Shown piece by piece: positions 1-7,694 of a DNA stretch of 19,452 nucleotides. Positions within the stretch are counted from its first letter, which is position 1, and each line of letters opens with the position of its first letter. The translations under genes and the position numbers were made by a program. The DNA lies in the NCBI GenBank assembly GCA_964355115.1, contig CAYHCQ010000066.1, positions 1 through 19,452 of the forward strand, given 5' to 3'. Under the pieces are notes generated by a model, which saw nothing but the letters and a program-made list of their open reading frames with translations, was not told the DNA's origin and made no database searches. The DNA comes from JANXZO01 sp964355115. Its GTDB lineage: Bacteria; Bacteroidota; Bacteroidia; Bacteroidales; FEN-979.

Positions 1-1005
1 CCTAACTGCGGTGGATTTCAGGCCATGCAATTTATTTATGATGATGGTACAGCCGAAAACGGATGGTGTATAAATCCCGGATACACTGCCTGGTTGGGAA
101 ATGAATTTCCCGTGTCAGGCAACTATAGCGGAATACTGAAGTCCTTCGACCTTTGGTTTCAGCATAATGCAAGTCAAGGAAATGAGCAGGTTACCCTGGA
201 GGTTTTTGACATGTCGCACAACCTGCTGGGAAGCAGCGCCCCCTTTACCCCGCCCGACGACTCCTGGATAAATGTTCAGGTAAACGATATTTCTTTTTCC
301 GGTCCTTTTCTGGGGATGGTTCTCTGGAATAACCTCACTGCACAAACAAATTATCTTGGAACCGATGAAAACGGACCCTATGCATCAGATGATCTCGCCT
401 GGTATTCTGATGGTGCGGTTTGGGAAAAACTCTCCGTTGCAGCCGGTTCCGAGTCAAGTGTGTTCCTGCTTCGTGCGAATGCACGGGTTGATACGGGTAA
501 GGAGCCGGACGAGACCGACAGCAGTGTCCTGGCAGGCTACAATGTTTACCGGACCGATTCAACCGGGACAGGTCCTTTTTATCTGCAAACCCCGGTGCCT
601 GTTACAACCACTAATTATGCTGATCAGCTCCCCTACTGGTGGTATTATCCGGACATCTTTCGCTATTACGTCACGGCCGTTTTTAAAGAATCAGAAACCG
701 ACACCTCCTTTTGTGAGCCATCAACTGATACGATAAATGTATATGTGGTGTCTACCGAGGAGCATCGATTATCCAAATTTATCTGTAGTCCCAACCCCGC
801 CAGCCAGACGGTGACGATTTCCGGAACATCCGCCATCCGGAGCATTGAGGCTGTCAATTTCCTGGGTGAAACCATTTATATCCGTCACGAAATCAATGAA
901 CAGAACTGTCTGATTGATGTGATTGGCTGGCCCTCTGGAATCTATTTCGTTAAAGTAACCGATGATAAGCGGTCAGGGATCGTCAAGCTGGTTGTGCAGC
1001 ATTAA
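1..1005 (+). CDS. Secreted protein with T9SS C-terminal sorting domain, 5' end missing
   Basis: The reading frame is open from base 1 to the stop at 1003-1005, so this is the last 334 residues of a longer protein; the ATG at 25 is probably internal. The first part (about bases 25-480) is a beta-rich, jelly-roll-like segment starting DDGTAENGW, common in Bacteroidota exoproteins. Bases about 515-740 look like a fibronectin type III domain (GYNVYRT, then YYVTAVF). The last 80 or so residues (from about base 755) match the type A sorting domain of type IX secretion: SPNPASQTVTI, then GIYFVKV and a short basic/hydrophobic end. Such proteins cross the outer membrane through T9SS and have this tail removed, often with attachment to the cell surface. 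The catalytic or binding role lies in the missing N-terminal part and cannot be named. Its stop overlaps the convergent tsaE stop by 4 bases. Confidence 0.85.
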   Translation, partial: PNCGGFQAMQFIYDDGTAENGWCINPGYTAWLGNEFPVSGNYSGILKSFDLWFQHNASQGNEQVTLEVFDMSHNLLGSSAPFTPPDDSWINVQVNDISFSGPFLGMVLWNNLTAQTNYLGTDENGPYASDDLAWYSDGAVWEKLSVAAGSESSVFLLRANARVDTGKEPDETDSSVLAGYNVYRTDSTGTGPFYLQTPVPVTTTNYADQLPYWWYYPDIFRYYVTAVFKESETDTSFCEPSTDTINVYVVSTEEHRLSKFICSPNPASQTVTISGTSAIRSIEAVNFLGETIYIRHEINEQNCLIDVIGWPSGIYFVKVTDDKRSGIVKLVVQH

Positions 1006-1412
1006 TAAAACTCCACCGTCCGCTCCTGCTCCCCGCTGATGGTCACCTTCACGACATCTGGCGGAAGGAGTTCCTCAATCAGTTCGGGCCATTCGAGAAA
1101 ACAGTAGTTTCCTGAGTAGATGTAGTCTTCGTAGCCGATATCGAAAACCTCTTCAAGTTTTTTTATGCGGTAGAAATCGAAGTGAAAAATGGAATCGCCG
1201 GTTTGGGTTTTGTATTCATTGATAATTGCAAACGAGGGACTTTGAACGATGTCGGAAACACCTAAAACCTTGCAAATCGCCTTTATAAAAGTGGTCTTCC
1301 CCGCCCCCATCCTGCCATAAAAGGCAAACACCCGGGAGTCGGGATATGCGCCCAACAGCCTCTCCGCCGCCGGAACCAGATCAACCTCGCTATTACATAC
1401 AATTCTAATCAT
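1002..1412 (-). CDS. tsaE: tRNA threonylcarbamoyladenosine biosynthesis ATPase TsaE
   Basis: TsaE (YjeE family) is the ATPase that works with TsaB and TsaD to put the t6A modification on ANN-decoding tRNAs in the cytoplasm. The 136-residue product has the usual family length. Walker A is GRMGAGKTT (residues 33-41). SPSFAIINEY (58-67) matches the family SPT(Y/F) segment, HFDFYR (77-82) carries the conserved Asp79, and FLEWPE (105-110) the conserved Glu107. The ATG at 1410-1412 places Walker A at the expected distance. It lies downstream of porX on the same strand with 69 bases between, so co-transcription is likely. That gap holds a 7-base tandem repeat rich in ATG triplets. Its stop overlaps the stop of the convergent secreted-protein gene, leaving no room for a terminator. 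Confidence 0.95.
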   Translation of the reverse strand: MIRIVCNSEVDLVPAAERLLGAYPDSRVFAFYGRMGAGKTTFIKAICKVLGVSDIVQSPSFAIINEYKTQTGDSIFHFDFYRIKKLEEVFDIGYEDYIYSGNYCFLEWPELIEELLPPDVVKVTISGEQERTVEFY

Positions 1413-1439
1413 CCCTCAACTTACATCATGCATCTTGCA

Positions 1440-1481
1440 TCATCTGTCATCTCACATCCCACATCCCACATCCCGCACCTA
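1440..1481 (-). repeat. 7-base tandem repeat array between porX and tsaE (array A)
   Basis: On the plus strand three perfect ACATCCC units lie at 1454-1460, 1461-1467 and 1468-1474. Degenerate units flank them (TCATCTG 1440-1446, TCATCTC 1447-1453, GCACCTA 1475-1481), and CATC-like words continue to about 1424. In the direction of transcription the unit is GGGATGT. The array begins at the porX stop codon (TAG, 1482-1484) and fills most of the gap before tsaE. It has no spacers and no inverted symmetry. It resembles two other arrays in this window in being short-unit and stop-adjacent. Confidence 0.85.
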
Positions 1482-3035
1482 CTACCTCTTCTTCAGCGTT
1501 ATAAACGGAATCATCACCTCCTCCATCGAAATGCCTCCGTGCTGGAAGGTATTCTTGTAATAGTTCACGTAATAATTGTAGTTATTCGGATAGGCAAAGA
1601 AATCGTTATTCCGGCAAAAGACAAAAGAGGAGCTCACATTGGTTCGGGGCAGGAAGGCGTCGTTCGGATTCTTGACCTCGAAAACCTCGTTACGTTCGTA
1701 CTTCAGCGCCCGGCCGTTTTTATACCGGAGGTTTGAGTTGGTGTTGCGGTCGCCGAGTACCTTCACGGGGTTGTCGACGCGGATGGAGCCATGGTCGGTG
1801 GTAATCACCACGTTCACATCCTTCTCGGCCAGGTACCTGAAGATCTCAATCAGCGGGGAGTGCTGGAACCAGCTGAGGGTAAGCGAACGGTAAGCCTTTT
1901 CGTCGTCGGCCAGCTCGCGGATGATCTCCATCTCGGTACGGGCATGGGAGAGCATATCGACGAAGTTGTAAACGATGAAGTTGAGTTTGTTCACCATTAG
2001 GTTGGGCATCAGTTCCACCAGTTTCTTCCCGTAGGTCTGGTTGAGAACCTTATAATACGAGTACTTTACATCGCGGCCGTAACGTTTTAGCAGTTCCCCA
2101 AGCAGTTCACTTTCGTAATTGTTTTTGGGTCCCTCTTCATCTTCATTGACCCAATACTTTGGATATTTTTTCTCAATTTCGGTGGGAAGCAATCCCGAGA
2201 AGAGGGAGTTGCGTGCGTACTGTGTGACGGTAGGCAGGATACTGTAGTAGACCTCCTCCTTTTCGACACGGAAATACTCCTCAAGGCTTGGCTGCAATAC
2301 CTTCCACTGGTCGAAGCGCAGGTTATCGATAAGGATCACAAAAAGGGGCTTGTCTTCATTCATCAGGGGAAACACCTTTTCCTTGACCACATTGTGCGAT
2401 TGTACCGGACGGTTCTGGGTCTTGCCCTGCGCCCAGTCGATGTAGTTGCGCTCCACAAAACGGCTGAAGACACTGTTGGCCTCATCCTTCTGCATTTTCA
2501 GCACCTGGTTCATGCCGTCGTCCGACGACTGTCCCAGCTTGATTTCCCAATAGATCAATTTTTTGTACACCTCCGGCCACTCTTCATGCGTGAGTTTGTT
2601 GCTGATCTCCATTCCGATGTTGCGGAACTCCTGCTGATAATGGTGAGAGGTTTTCTCACTCACGAGTTTTTTATTCTCCAGGTTCTTTTTGAGGCATAGC
2701 AAGATCTGGTTCGGCTTTACCGGCTTGATGAGGTAATCGGCAATGTTCGATCCGATGGCATCCTCCATGATGCTCTCCTCCTCGCTCTTGGTGATCATCA
2801 CCACCGGGAGGTTCGAATGAACTGCTTTGATTTTCAAAAGAGTCTCAATTCCCGAGAGTCCGGGCATCTGTTCATCGAGGAAAACAATATCGAATGGTTT
2901 GCCTTTTATAATTTCAATGGCATCGTGTCCGTTATTTACAGTAGAAACATCATAACCCTTCTCTTTAAGGAAGATGATATGGGGTTTTAAAAGGTCAATT
3001 TCATCATCGACCCACAATATGGTTACCTTCTCCAT
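1482..3035 (-). CDS. porX: PorX-type response regulator with PglZ phosphoesterase domain
   Basis: PorX is the response regulator that controls type IX secretion genes in Bacteroidota, in known cases with the kinase PorY and the sigma factor SigP. The 517-residue product matches the family's length and order. Residues 1-120 form a receiver domain with acidic pair D10/D11, phospho-acceptor D54, T82 and K104. A helical linker (about 125-215) follows. From about 225 comes a PglZ domain of the alkaline phosphatase superfamily. Its likely metal ligands and nucleophile are D237 (ILIDNLRFD), T271 (PTVTQYARN), D360 and H364 (NFVDMLSHA), D414/H415 (TTDHGS) and H499 (FQHGGIS). All are present, so the enzyme looks intact. 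No sensor kinase gene is in the window. It is divergent from the HD-domain gene, and its best promoter match overlaps that gene's 5' end. Confidence 0.95.
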   Translation of the reverse strand: MEKVTILWVDDEIDLLKPHIIFLKEKGYDVSTVNNGHDAIEIIKGKPFDIVFLDEQMPGLSGIETLLKIKAVHSNLPVVMITKSEEESIMEDAIGSNIADYLIKPVKPNQILLCLKKNLENKKLVSEKTSHHYQQEFRNIGMEISNKLTHEEWPEVYKKLIYWEIKLGQSSDDGMNQVLKMQKDEANSVFSRFVERNYIDWAQGKTQNRPVQSHNVVKEKVFPLMNEDKPLFVILIDNLRFDQWKVLQPSLEEYFRVEKEEVYYSILPTVTQYARNSLFSGLLPTEIEKKYPKYWVNEDEEGPKNNYESELLGELLKRYGRDVKYSYYKVLNQTYGKKLVELMPNLMVNKLNFIVYNFVDMLSHARTEMEIIRELADDEKAYRSLTLSWFQHSPLIEIFRYLAEKDVNVVITTDHGSIRVDNPVKVLGDRNTNSNLRYKNGRALKYERNEVFEVKNPNDAFLPRTNVSSSFVFCRNNDFFAYPNNYNYYVNYYKNTFQHGGISMEEVMIPFITLKKR

Positions 3036-3115
3036 TCCGTCGTGTTTGTTGTTTCTATTAAATGTCGTAATATTGCTTTTATTGTGCCGGCTGGTCCAGT
3101 TTTATAGTTATTTAA

Positions 3116-3145
3116 CAAAGTTAGGTGAATTTCCCAACAACCAAT
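3116..3145 (-). promoter_or_regulatory. Predicted porX promoter, overlapping the start of the HD-domain gene
   Basis: The minus strand reads TAACTTTG at 3123-3116, a perfect fit to the Bacteroidota -7 consensus TAnnTTTG. ATTG (3 of 4 to TTTG) lies 18 bases upstream at 3145-3142. Transcription would begin near 3109, giving a leader of about 75 bases before the porX ATG. The upstream box lies inside the first codons of the divergent HD-domain gene, and the -7 element ends 1 base before that gene's GTG. Prediction from sequence only. Confidence 0.55.
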
Positions 3146-4369
3146 AAAAGGAAGAATATCAACGACCCTGTATACGGGTTTATTACGATCCCGAACAGCA
3201 CTGTCTTTGATGTTATTGAACATCCCTGGTTCCAGCGGATGCGGCGCATTAAGCAGCTCGGATTAACGCACTACACCTACCCTTCGGCCCAGCATACCCG
3301 GTTTCAGCATGCCCTGGGCGCCATGCACCTGATGGGGCTGGCCATCGATGTGCTGCGGGCAAAGGGAATCGACATCACCGAAGATGAGGCCACCGGGGTT
3401 ACCCTTGCCATCCTCCTTCACGACATCGGACATGGCCCTTTTTCCCATACCCTGGAGCAGTCGATCGTGCCCGACCTCACCCACGAAGACCTCTCAAAGC
3501 TTTTCATGGCCGGGCTCAACCGCCACTTCAACGGATCGCTCGATAAAGCCTGTGCCATATTCAGCGGTACCTATCCCAAGAAATTCCTTCACCAGCTGGT
3601 CTCAAGCCAGCTCGACATGGACCGGCTCGATTACCTGTCGCGCGACAGCTTTTTCACCGGTGTTGCTGAAGGTGTAATCAGCACCGACCGCATCATCAAG
3701 ATGCTCACAGTAGTGAACGACGAACTGGTGGTAGAGGCCAAAGGGATCTATTCCATCGAGAAATTCCTTGTTTCACGCCGGCTGATGTACTGGCAGGTGT
3801 ACCTGCACAAGACGGTGATCGCCGCCGACCAGATGCTTGTGAACCTCCTCCGCCGGGCTAAATTTCTGGGAGAACAGGGTACCCCGATGTTTGCAACTCC
3901 GGTATTAGACGCCTTTCTCAGGATGAATCCCCGGAAAGCCGATTTTGAGAACGATCCCAAATGGCTTGAGCGGTTTGCCCTGCTCGACGACATCGATATT
4001 TTTACTTCGATAAAGGTCTGGGTGAACCACCCCGACAGTATCCTTTCCGACCTCTGCCGGCGACTGCTCAACCGCGACCTGTTCAGGGCCGAGATGCAGA
4101 AGGTGCCCTTCGATTCCGGTTATGTGGAGAAGATCAGGAAGTCTGCAGAGGAGCGCTGCGGGCTCACCCCCGATGAGACCTCCTATTTCGTGACCTGCGA
4201 TGTGGTTGAGAACAAGGCTTACAACCCCCGTCACGAGCGGATCATGATAAAAGAGAAATCCAATATCCTGGTTGATATCTCCGAGGCCTCCGAACAACTA
4301 AACGTTGCAGTTCTCCCGACAACAGTAAGCAAATTCGTATTGTGCTACCCCAAGGAGTTATCTGTATGA
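3125..4369 (+). CDS. HD-domain phosphohydrolase (COG1078-type, dNTPase-like)
   Basis: This is a cytoplasmic metal-dependent phosphohydrolase of the HD superfamily; characterised relatives hydrolyse dNTPs, but the substrate here is not known. Of the 414 residues, the first HD ligand is probably H62 (TRFQHALG), the HD pair is H99/D100 (LLHDIGHGPFSH), and the distal Asp lies in SQLDMDRLDYLSRD (D164, D166 or D169). The start is GTG at 3125. A stop codon (TAG, 3122-3124) precedes it directly in frame, and the next ATG (MRRIKQ) would cut off the conserved NDPVYGFI segment, so GTG is the only sensible choice. It is followed after 101 bases by lpxD. As I recall the phylum, this neighbourhood with lpxD-lpxC-lpxA is common, suggesting co-expression rather than a lipid A role. 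Confidence 0.9.
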   Translation: MNFPTTNKRKNINDPVYGFITIPNSTVFDVIEHPWFQRMRRIKQLGLTHYTYPSAQHTRFQHALGAMHLMGLAIDVLRAKGIDITEDEATGVTLAILLHDIGHGPFSHTLEQSIVPDLTHEDLSKLFMAGLNRHFNGSLDKACAIFSGTYPKKFLHQLVSSQLDMDRLDYLSRDSFFTGVAEGVISTDRIIKMLTVVNDELVVEAKGIYSIEKFLVSRRLMYWQVYLHKTVIAADQMLVNLLRRAKFLGEQGTPMFATPVLDAFLRMNPRKADFENDPKWLERFALLDDIDIFTSIKVWVNHPDSILSDLCRRLLNRDLFRAEMQKVPFDSGYVEKIRKSAEERCGLTPDETSYFVTCDVVENKAYNPRHERIMIKEKSNILVDISEASEQLNVAVLPTTVSKFVLCYPKELSV

Positions 4370-4416
4370 TTTACTGATGTTTGAAAATTCTTGTTCAGCC
4401 ATACAGATTTTTTTGG

Positions 4417-4424
4417 TAACTTGC
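4417..4424 (+). promoter_or_regulatory. Possible -7 element upstream of lpxD
   Basis: TAACTTGC at 4417-4424 resembles TAnnTTTG with one T missing and lies 47 bases before the lpxD ATG, after a T-rich stretch. No convincing upstream box was found. An internal start for the lpx genes would fit the 101-base gap after the HD-domain gene, the largest in this gene run. Weak call. Confidence 0.25.
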
Positions 4425-4470
4425 GGCCTCTTTGTGCGCGGTTCCGGCACACAAAATAAATTATAACTGA

Positions 4471-5505
4471 ATGGATTTCACAGCCTTACAGATTGCCGGC
4501 TTCTTGAATGGTACCGTTGAGGGTGATCCGGGGGTTAAGGTATCGAATCTGTCGAAGATCGAAGATGGTTTGCCCGGCACGATGACCTTTCTGTCAAACA
4601 CCAGGTATGCTCCGCATCTTTACACGACTTGCGCTTCGATTGTTGTTGTTAACAATGACTTCCCGGTTACCCAGCCGGTTGCTGCAACCATGATCCGGGT
4701 GGCCGATGCCTATTCAGCCTTTGCACGCCTGCTTGAGATGTTCCATTCGACCGACAGCAACAAAAAAGGAATTTCGGAGCAGGCATCTGTTCATGCCTCG
4801 GCTGTGCTGGGTGACAACGCCTATGTCGGAGAATTCACTGTTCTGGGCGAAAATACAAAGATTGGCAGGAATGTGAAAATATATCCGCAGGTCTTCATTG
4901 GCGATAATGTCACCATCGGCGACGACTGCATTTTTTATCCCGGCGTAAAAGTTTACCACAACTGCATCATCGGCAACAGTTGCACCTTTCATTCGGGTGT
5001 GGTGATCGGCTCCGACGGATTCGGATTCGCACCTCAGCAGGACAACAACTACCATAAGATCCCGCAGGTTGGCAACGTGATCGTTGAAGACCATGTGGAG
5101 ATCGGCTCAAACACCACGATCGACCGGGCCACACTGGGTTCAACCTTTATCAGGCGCGGCGTAAAGCTCGATAACCTGATCCAGGTGGGTCACAATGCCG
5201 AGATCGGCGAAAACACAGTCATCGCTGCCCAGGCAGGGATTTCCGGCTCGACGAAGATTGGCAAAAACTGCATGATCGGCGGGAAAGTGGGCATTATCGG
5301 CCACATCACCATCGCCGACAATGTAAAGATCGGCGCCGGATCGGGCATCGAACACAGCATTACGAAAGAGGGGGCTATCTTGCTGGGCGCCCCGGCCATT
5401 GAGATTGGCAAGGCCCGAAAGAATTTTATTCATTGGCGAAACCTCGATGAGATTGTGAAGACGGTTTACCGCCTCGAAAAAGAGTCAAAGAAGAGACATG
5501 AGTGA
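4471..5505 (+). CDS. lpxD: UDP-3-O-acylglucosamine N-acyltransferase LpxD
   Basis: LpxD transfers a 3-hydroxyacyl chain from ACP to the 2-amino group of UDP-3-O-acylglucosamine, the third step of lipid A synthesis. The 344 residues match the usual length. The N-terminal domain (about 1-100) carries the uridine-stacking pair F40 and Y46 (TFLSNTRY), at the same spacing as in E. coli. A left-handed beta helix of hexapeptide repeats follows (about 105-310), with IGSDGFGFAP at 179-188. Catalytic H241 (IQVGHNAEIG) and the second conserved H278 (IIGHITI) are 37 residues apart, exactly as H239 and H276 are in E. coli. A short helical C-terminus ends the protein. It overlaps the lpxC-fabZ start by 8 bases, so translation is probably coupled. 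Compare the paralogue at 9775-10704. Confidence 0.96.
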   Translation: MDFTALQIAGFLNGTVEGDPGVKVSNLSKIEDGLPGTMTFLSNTRYAPHLYTTCASIVVVNNDFPVTQPVAATMIRVADAYSAFARLLEMFHSTDSNKKGISEQASVHASAVLGDNAYVGEFTVLGENTKIGRNVKIYPQVFIGDNVTIGDDCIFYPGVKVYHNCIIGNSCTFHSGVVIGSDGFGFAPQQDNNYHKIPQVGNVIVEDHVEIGSNTTIDRATLGSTFIRRGVKLDNLIQVGHNAEIGENTVIAAQAGISGSTKIGKNCMIGGKVGIIGHITIADNVKIGAGSGIEHSITKEGAILLGAPAIEIGKARKNFIHWRNLDEIVKTVYRLEKESKKRHE

Positions 5506-6889
5506 AAAACAGAGAACAATAAAGGCTCCGGTGAGCATATCCGGAGTCGGGTTACATACCGGTAACGAGGTCGTCATCACGTTTAAACCTGCGCCCGAAA
5601 ATTATGGCTACAAGTTCAAACGTGTCGATCTGAATTCGGATGTACTTATCGATGCAGACGTTGACCATGTTGTGGATACCTCCAGGGGTACCAGCCTTGA
5701 GGTTGATGGCGTGCGGGTTGATACCGTTGAACATGTGCTGGCTGCCCTGGCCGGACTCGAAATTGACAACGCCCTCATCGAACTGAACCAGTCGGAGACG
5801 CCCATCCTCGATGGGAGCTCGCACTTTTATGTGGAGGCGCTCCTGAAGACCGGAATTATTGAGCAAAAGGAGTTACGCAAATATTTCGAACTCACCTCCA
5901 ATGTCACCTATACCAATGCTGAAAAGAAGGTGGAGATGATCGCCATCCCTTCTAAAGATTTCCGCGTTTCGGTTATGATCGACTATGAATCGAAGGTGCT
6001 TCAGTCGCAGAATGCGACCATGACAAACATTCATCATTTCAAAGATGACTTCGCTTCATGCCGCACGTTCGTCTTTCTTCATGAGCTGGAGTTCCTGCTC
6101 AACAACAACCTTATCAAAGGCGGCGACCTGAGCAATGCAATCGTATTTGTCGACCGCGTGGTTTCTGAAGAGGAGCTCGATCACCTGGCCCACCTTTTCA
6201 ACAAGCCCAAGGTGGAGGTACTGAAAGAGGGCATCCTCAACAACCTCGAACTCCGGCATACCAACGAACCGGCGCGCCACAAGCTGCTCGACGTGGTGGG
6301 CGATCTCGCCCTGATCGGCATGCCCATCAAGGCACACATTTTTGCGACCCGCCCGGGCCATTACTCGAATGTACAGTTTGCCAGGATGATAAAGAAGCAG
6401 ATGCTGAAAGAGAAACGTTCGGTGGATATCCACAAGTTCGACCTCAACCAGCCGCCTCTGTACAATATTAACCAGATCATGAACCTGTTGCCGCACAGGC
6501 CTCCGTTTCTCTTTATCGACAAGATTATGGAGATGGGCAGCGACTATGTTGTCGGTGTCAAAAATGTTACCATGAACGAGTCGTTCTTCGTTGGCCATTT
6601 TCCCGACGAGCCGGTGATGCCCGGTGTGATCCAGGTCGAAGCCATGGCACAGGCCGGGGGAATCCTGGTGCTGAGCACTGTGGAAGATCCGCAGAATTAC
6701 ACTACCCTTTTCGTTAAAATCGAGAATGTTCGTTTCCGGCAGAAAGTCGTTCCAGGCGATACGATCGTCTTCTTCAACCAGCTTAACGCTCCCATCCGCC
6801 GCGGCCTGATCTCGATGAAGGGGGTCGCTTATGTGGGCAATAAAATAGTTATGGAGGCTGAAATGATGGCTCAAATCCAACGTAAATAA
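5498..6889 (+). CDS. lpxC/fabZ: LpxC-FabZ bifunctional fusion (deacetylase plus hydroxyacyl-ACP dehydratase)
   Basis: This is the fusion typical of Bacteroidota: LpxC (about residues 1-310), the zinc deacetylase and committed step of lipid A synthesis, joined to FabZ (about 320-463), the 3-hydroxyacyl-ACP dehydratase. In LpxC the zinc ligands are H79 (TVEHVLAAL), H261 and D265 (HKLLDVVGD), with general base E78 and catalytic H288 (TRPGHYSN). In FabZ, LPHRPPFLFID is followed by catalytic H367 (VGHFPDEPVMPG) and E381 (VEAMAQAGG). All key residues are present in both halves. The two enzymes compete for the same 3-hydroxyacyl-ACP pool (lipid A versus phospholipid), so fusion fixes their ratio. 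The ATG at 5498 lies within the end of lpxD. The linker (about 300-325) is short and charged. Confidence 0.97.
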   Translation: MSEKQRTIKAPVSISGVGLHTGNEVVITFKPAPENYGYKFKRVDLNSDVLIDADVDHVVDTSRGTSLEVDGVRVDTVEHVLAALAGLEIDNALIELNQSETPILDGSSHFYVEALLKTGIIEQKELRKYFELTSNVTYTNAEKKVEMIAIPSKDFRVSVMIDYESKVLQSQNATMTNIHHFKDDFASCRTFVFLHELEFLLNNNLIKGGDLSNAIVFVDRVVSEEELDHLAHLFNKPKVEVLKEGILNNLELRHTNEPARHKLLDVVGDLALIGMPIKAHIFATRPGHYSNVQFARMIKKQMLKEKRSVDIHKFDLNQPPLYNINQIMNLLPHRPPFLFIDKIMEMGSDYVVGVKNVTMNESFFVGHFPDEPVMPGVIQVEAMAQAGGILVLSTVEDPQNYTTLFVKIENVRFRQKVVPGDTIVFFNQLNAPIRRGLISMKGVAYVGNKIVMEAEMMAQIQRK

Positions 6890-6893
6890 GGAG
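6888..6893 (+). promoter_or_regulatory. Shine-Dalgarno site for lpxA
   Basis: AAGGAG at 6888-6893 stands 3 bases before the lpxA ATG (6897) and shares bases with the lpxC-fabZ stop codon (6887-6889). It is notable because strong Shine-Dalgarno sites are uncommon in Bacteroidota. It supports the chosen start, though the 3-base spacing is short. Confidence 0.5.
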
Positions 6894-6896
6894 AAT

Positions 6897-7694
6897 ATGA
6901 ATCAACCGTTAGCATACGTAAACCCCCAGGCAAAAGTAGCTTCAAACGTTGTGATCGAACCCTTTGTATCGATCGAAAAAAATGTCGTTATTGAAGAAGG
7001 TACATGGATCGGCTCCAACGTAACGATCATGGAGGGTGCCCGTATCGGGAAAAATTGCCGGATCTTTCCGGGAGCTGTTATTTCCGCCATCCCGCAGGAT
7101 CTCAAGTTTGCCGGTGAAGATACAATTGTGAAGATCGGAAACAATGTCACCATCCGTGAATTTGTGACCATCAACCGCGGAACGAAGGCCAGTTACGAGA
7201 CCGTTATCGGCGACAACGCCCTGATCATGGCCTATGCCCATATCGCCCACGATTGTGTTATCGGAAACAACGTGATCATGGCCAATGCCGCCATGCTTGC
7301 AGGGCACGTAACTGTCGACGACTGGGCGATCATCGGCGGCATGGTTCCCATCCACCAGTTCTGCCATATCGGGGCGCACTCCATCATTGCAGGCGGCGCC
7401 GGAGTTGGCAAGGATGTTCCGCCTTATACCAAGGCAGCACGGAGCCCTCTCTCCTACGTCGGGGTGAATTCGGTCGGTTTGCGCAGGCGTGGTTTCTCCC
7501 CCGAGGTGATCAACAAGATCCAGGAGATCTACCGGATTATTTTTGTTAAAGGATACAATGTTTCGCAGGCCGTTGCCATCATTGAGGCGCAGGTAGAGGC
7601 CACTCCCGAGCGCGATGAGATCCTGCAGTTCATCTCCAACTCGAGCCGCGGCATCATGAAAGGATATTCGCGGTTCCGCGACAAGAAGGAATGA
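6897..7694 (+). CDS. lpxA: UDP-N-acetylglucosamine O-acyltransferase LpxA
   Basis: LpxA transfers a 3-hydroxyacyl chain from ACP to the 3-OH of UDP-GlcNAc, the first step of lipid A synthesis. It is 265 residues, the usual size, with a beta helix of hexapeptide repeats (about 5-185) and a C-terminal helical domain. Against E. coli there is a constant offset of 7: H115, H118 (catalytic base, AHIAHDC), H137 and H153 match H122, H125, H144 and H160. G166 matches the chain-length residue G173; a glycine there permits long acyl chains (14 or more carbons), while methionine in some species limits them to about 10. It follows lpxC-fabZ by 7 bases and overlaps the next gene by 4 (ATGA), so the block is an operon. 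Confidence 0.96.
   Translation: MNQPLAYVNPQAKVASNVVIEPFVSIEKNVVIEEGTWIGSNVTIMEGARIGKNCRIFPGAVISAIPQDLKFAGEDTIVKIGNNVTIREFVTINRGTKASYETVIGDNALIMAYAHIAHDCVIGNNVIMANAAMLAGHVTVDDWAIIGGMVPIHQFCHIGAHSIIAGGAGVGKDVPPYTKAARSPLSYVGVNSVGLRRRGFSPEVINKIQEIYRIIFVKGYNVSQAVAIIEAQVEATPERDEILQFISNSSRGIMKGYSRFRDKKE

Noticed and set aside
25..1005. Treating the ATG at 25 as the true start of the first gene
   Set aside because: The frame is open to base 1, there is no signal peptide after that ATG, and T9SS cargo needs one, so the gene must begin outside the window.
6056..6880. Long minus-strand open frame (274 codons) opposite lpxC-fabZ
   Set aside because: It lies wholly antisense to a gene with complete LpxC and FabZ motifs. 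Its translation is rich in His, Asp and Val in the manner of reverse-strand shadows and has no recognisable domain.
6942..7379. Minus-strand frames opposite lpxA and lpxD (also 4714-5094 and 5140-5433)
   Set aside because: The repetitive GD/VAD patterns mirror hexapeptide repeats of the sense proteins; no independent start signals or domains.
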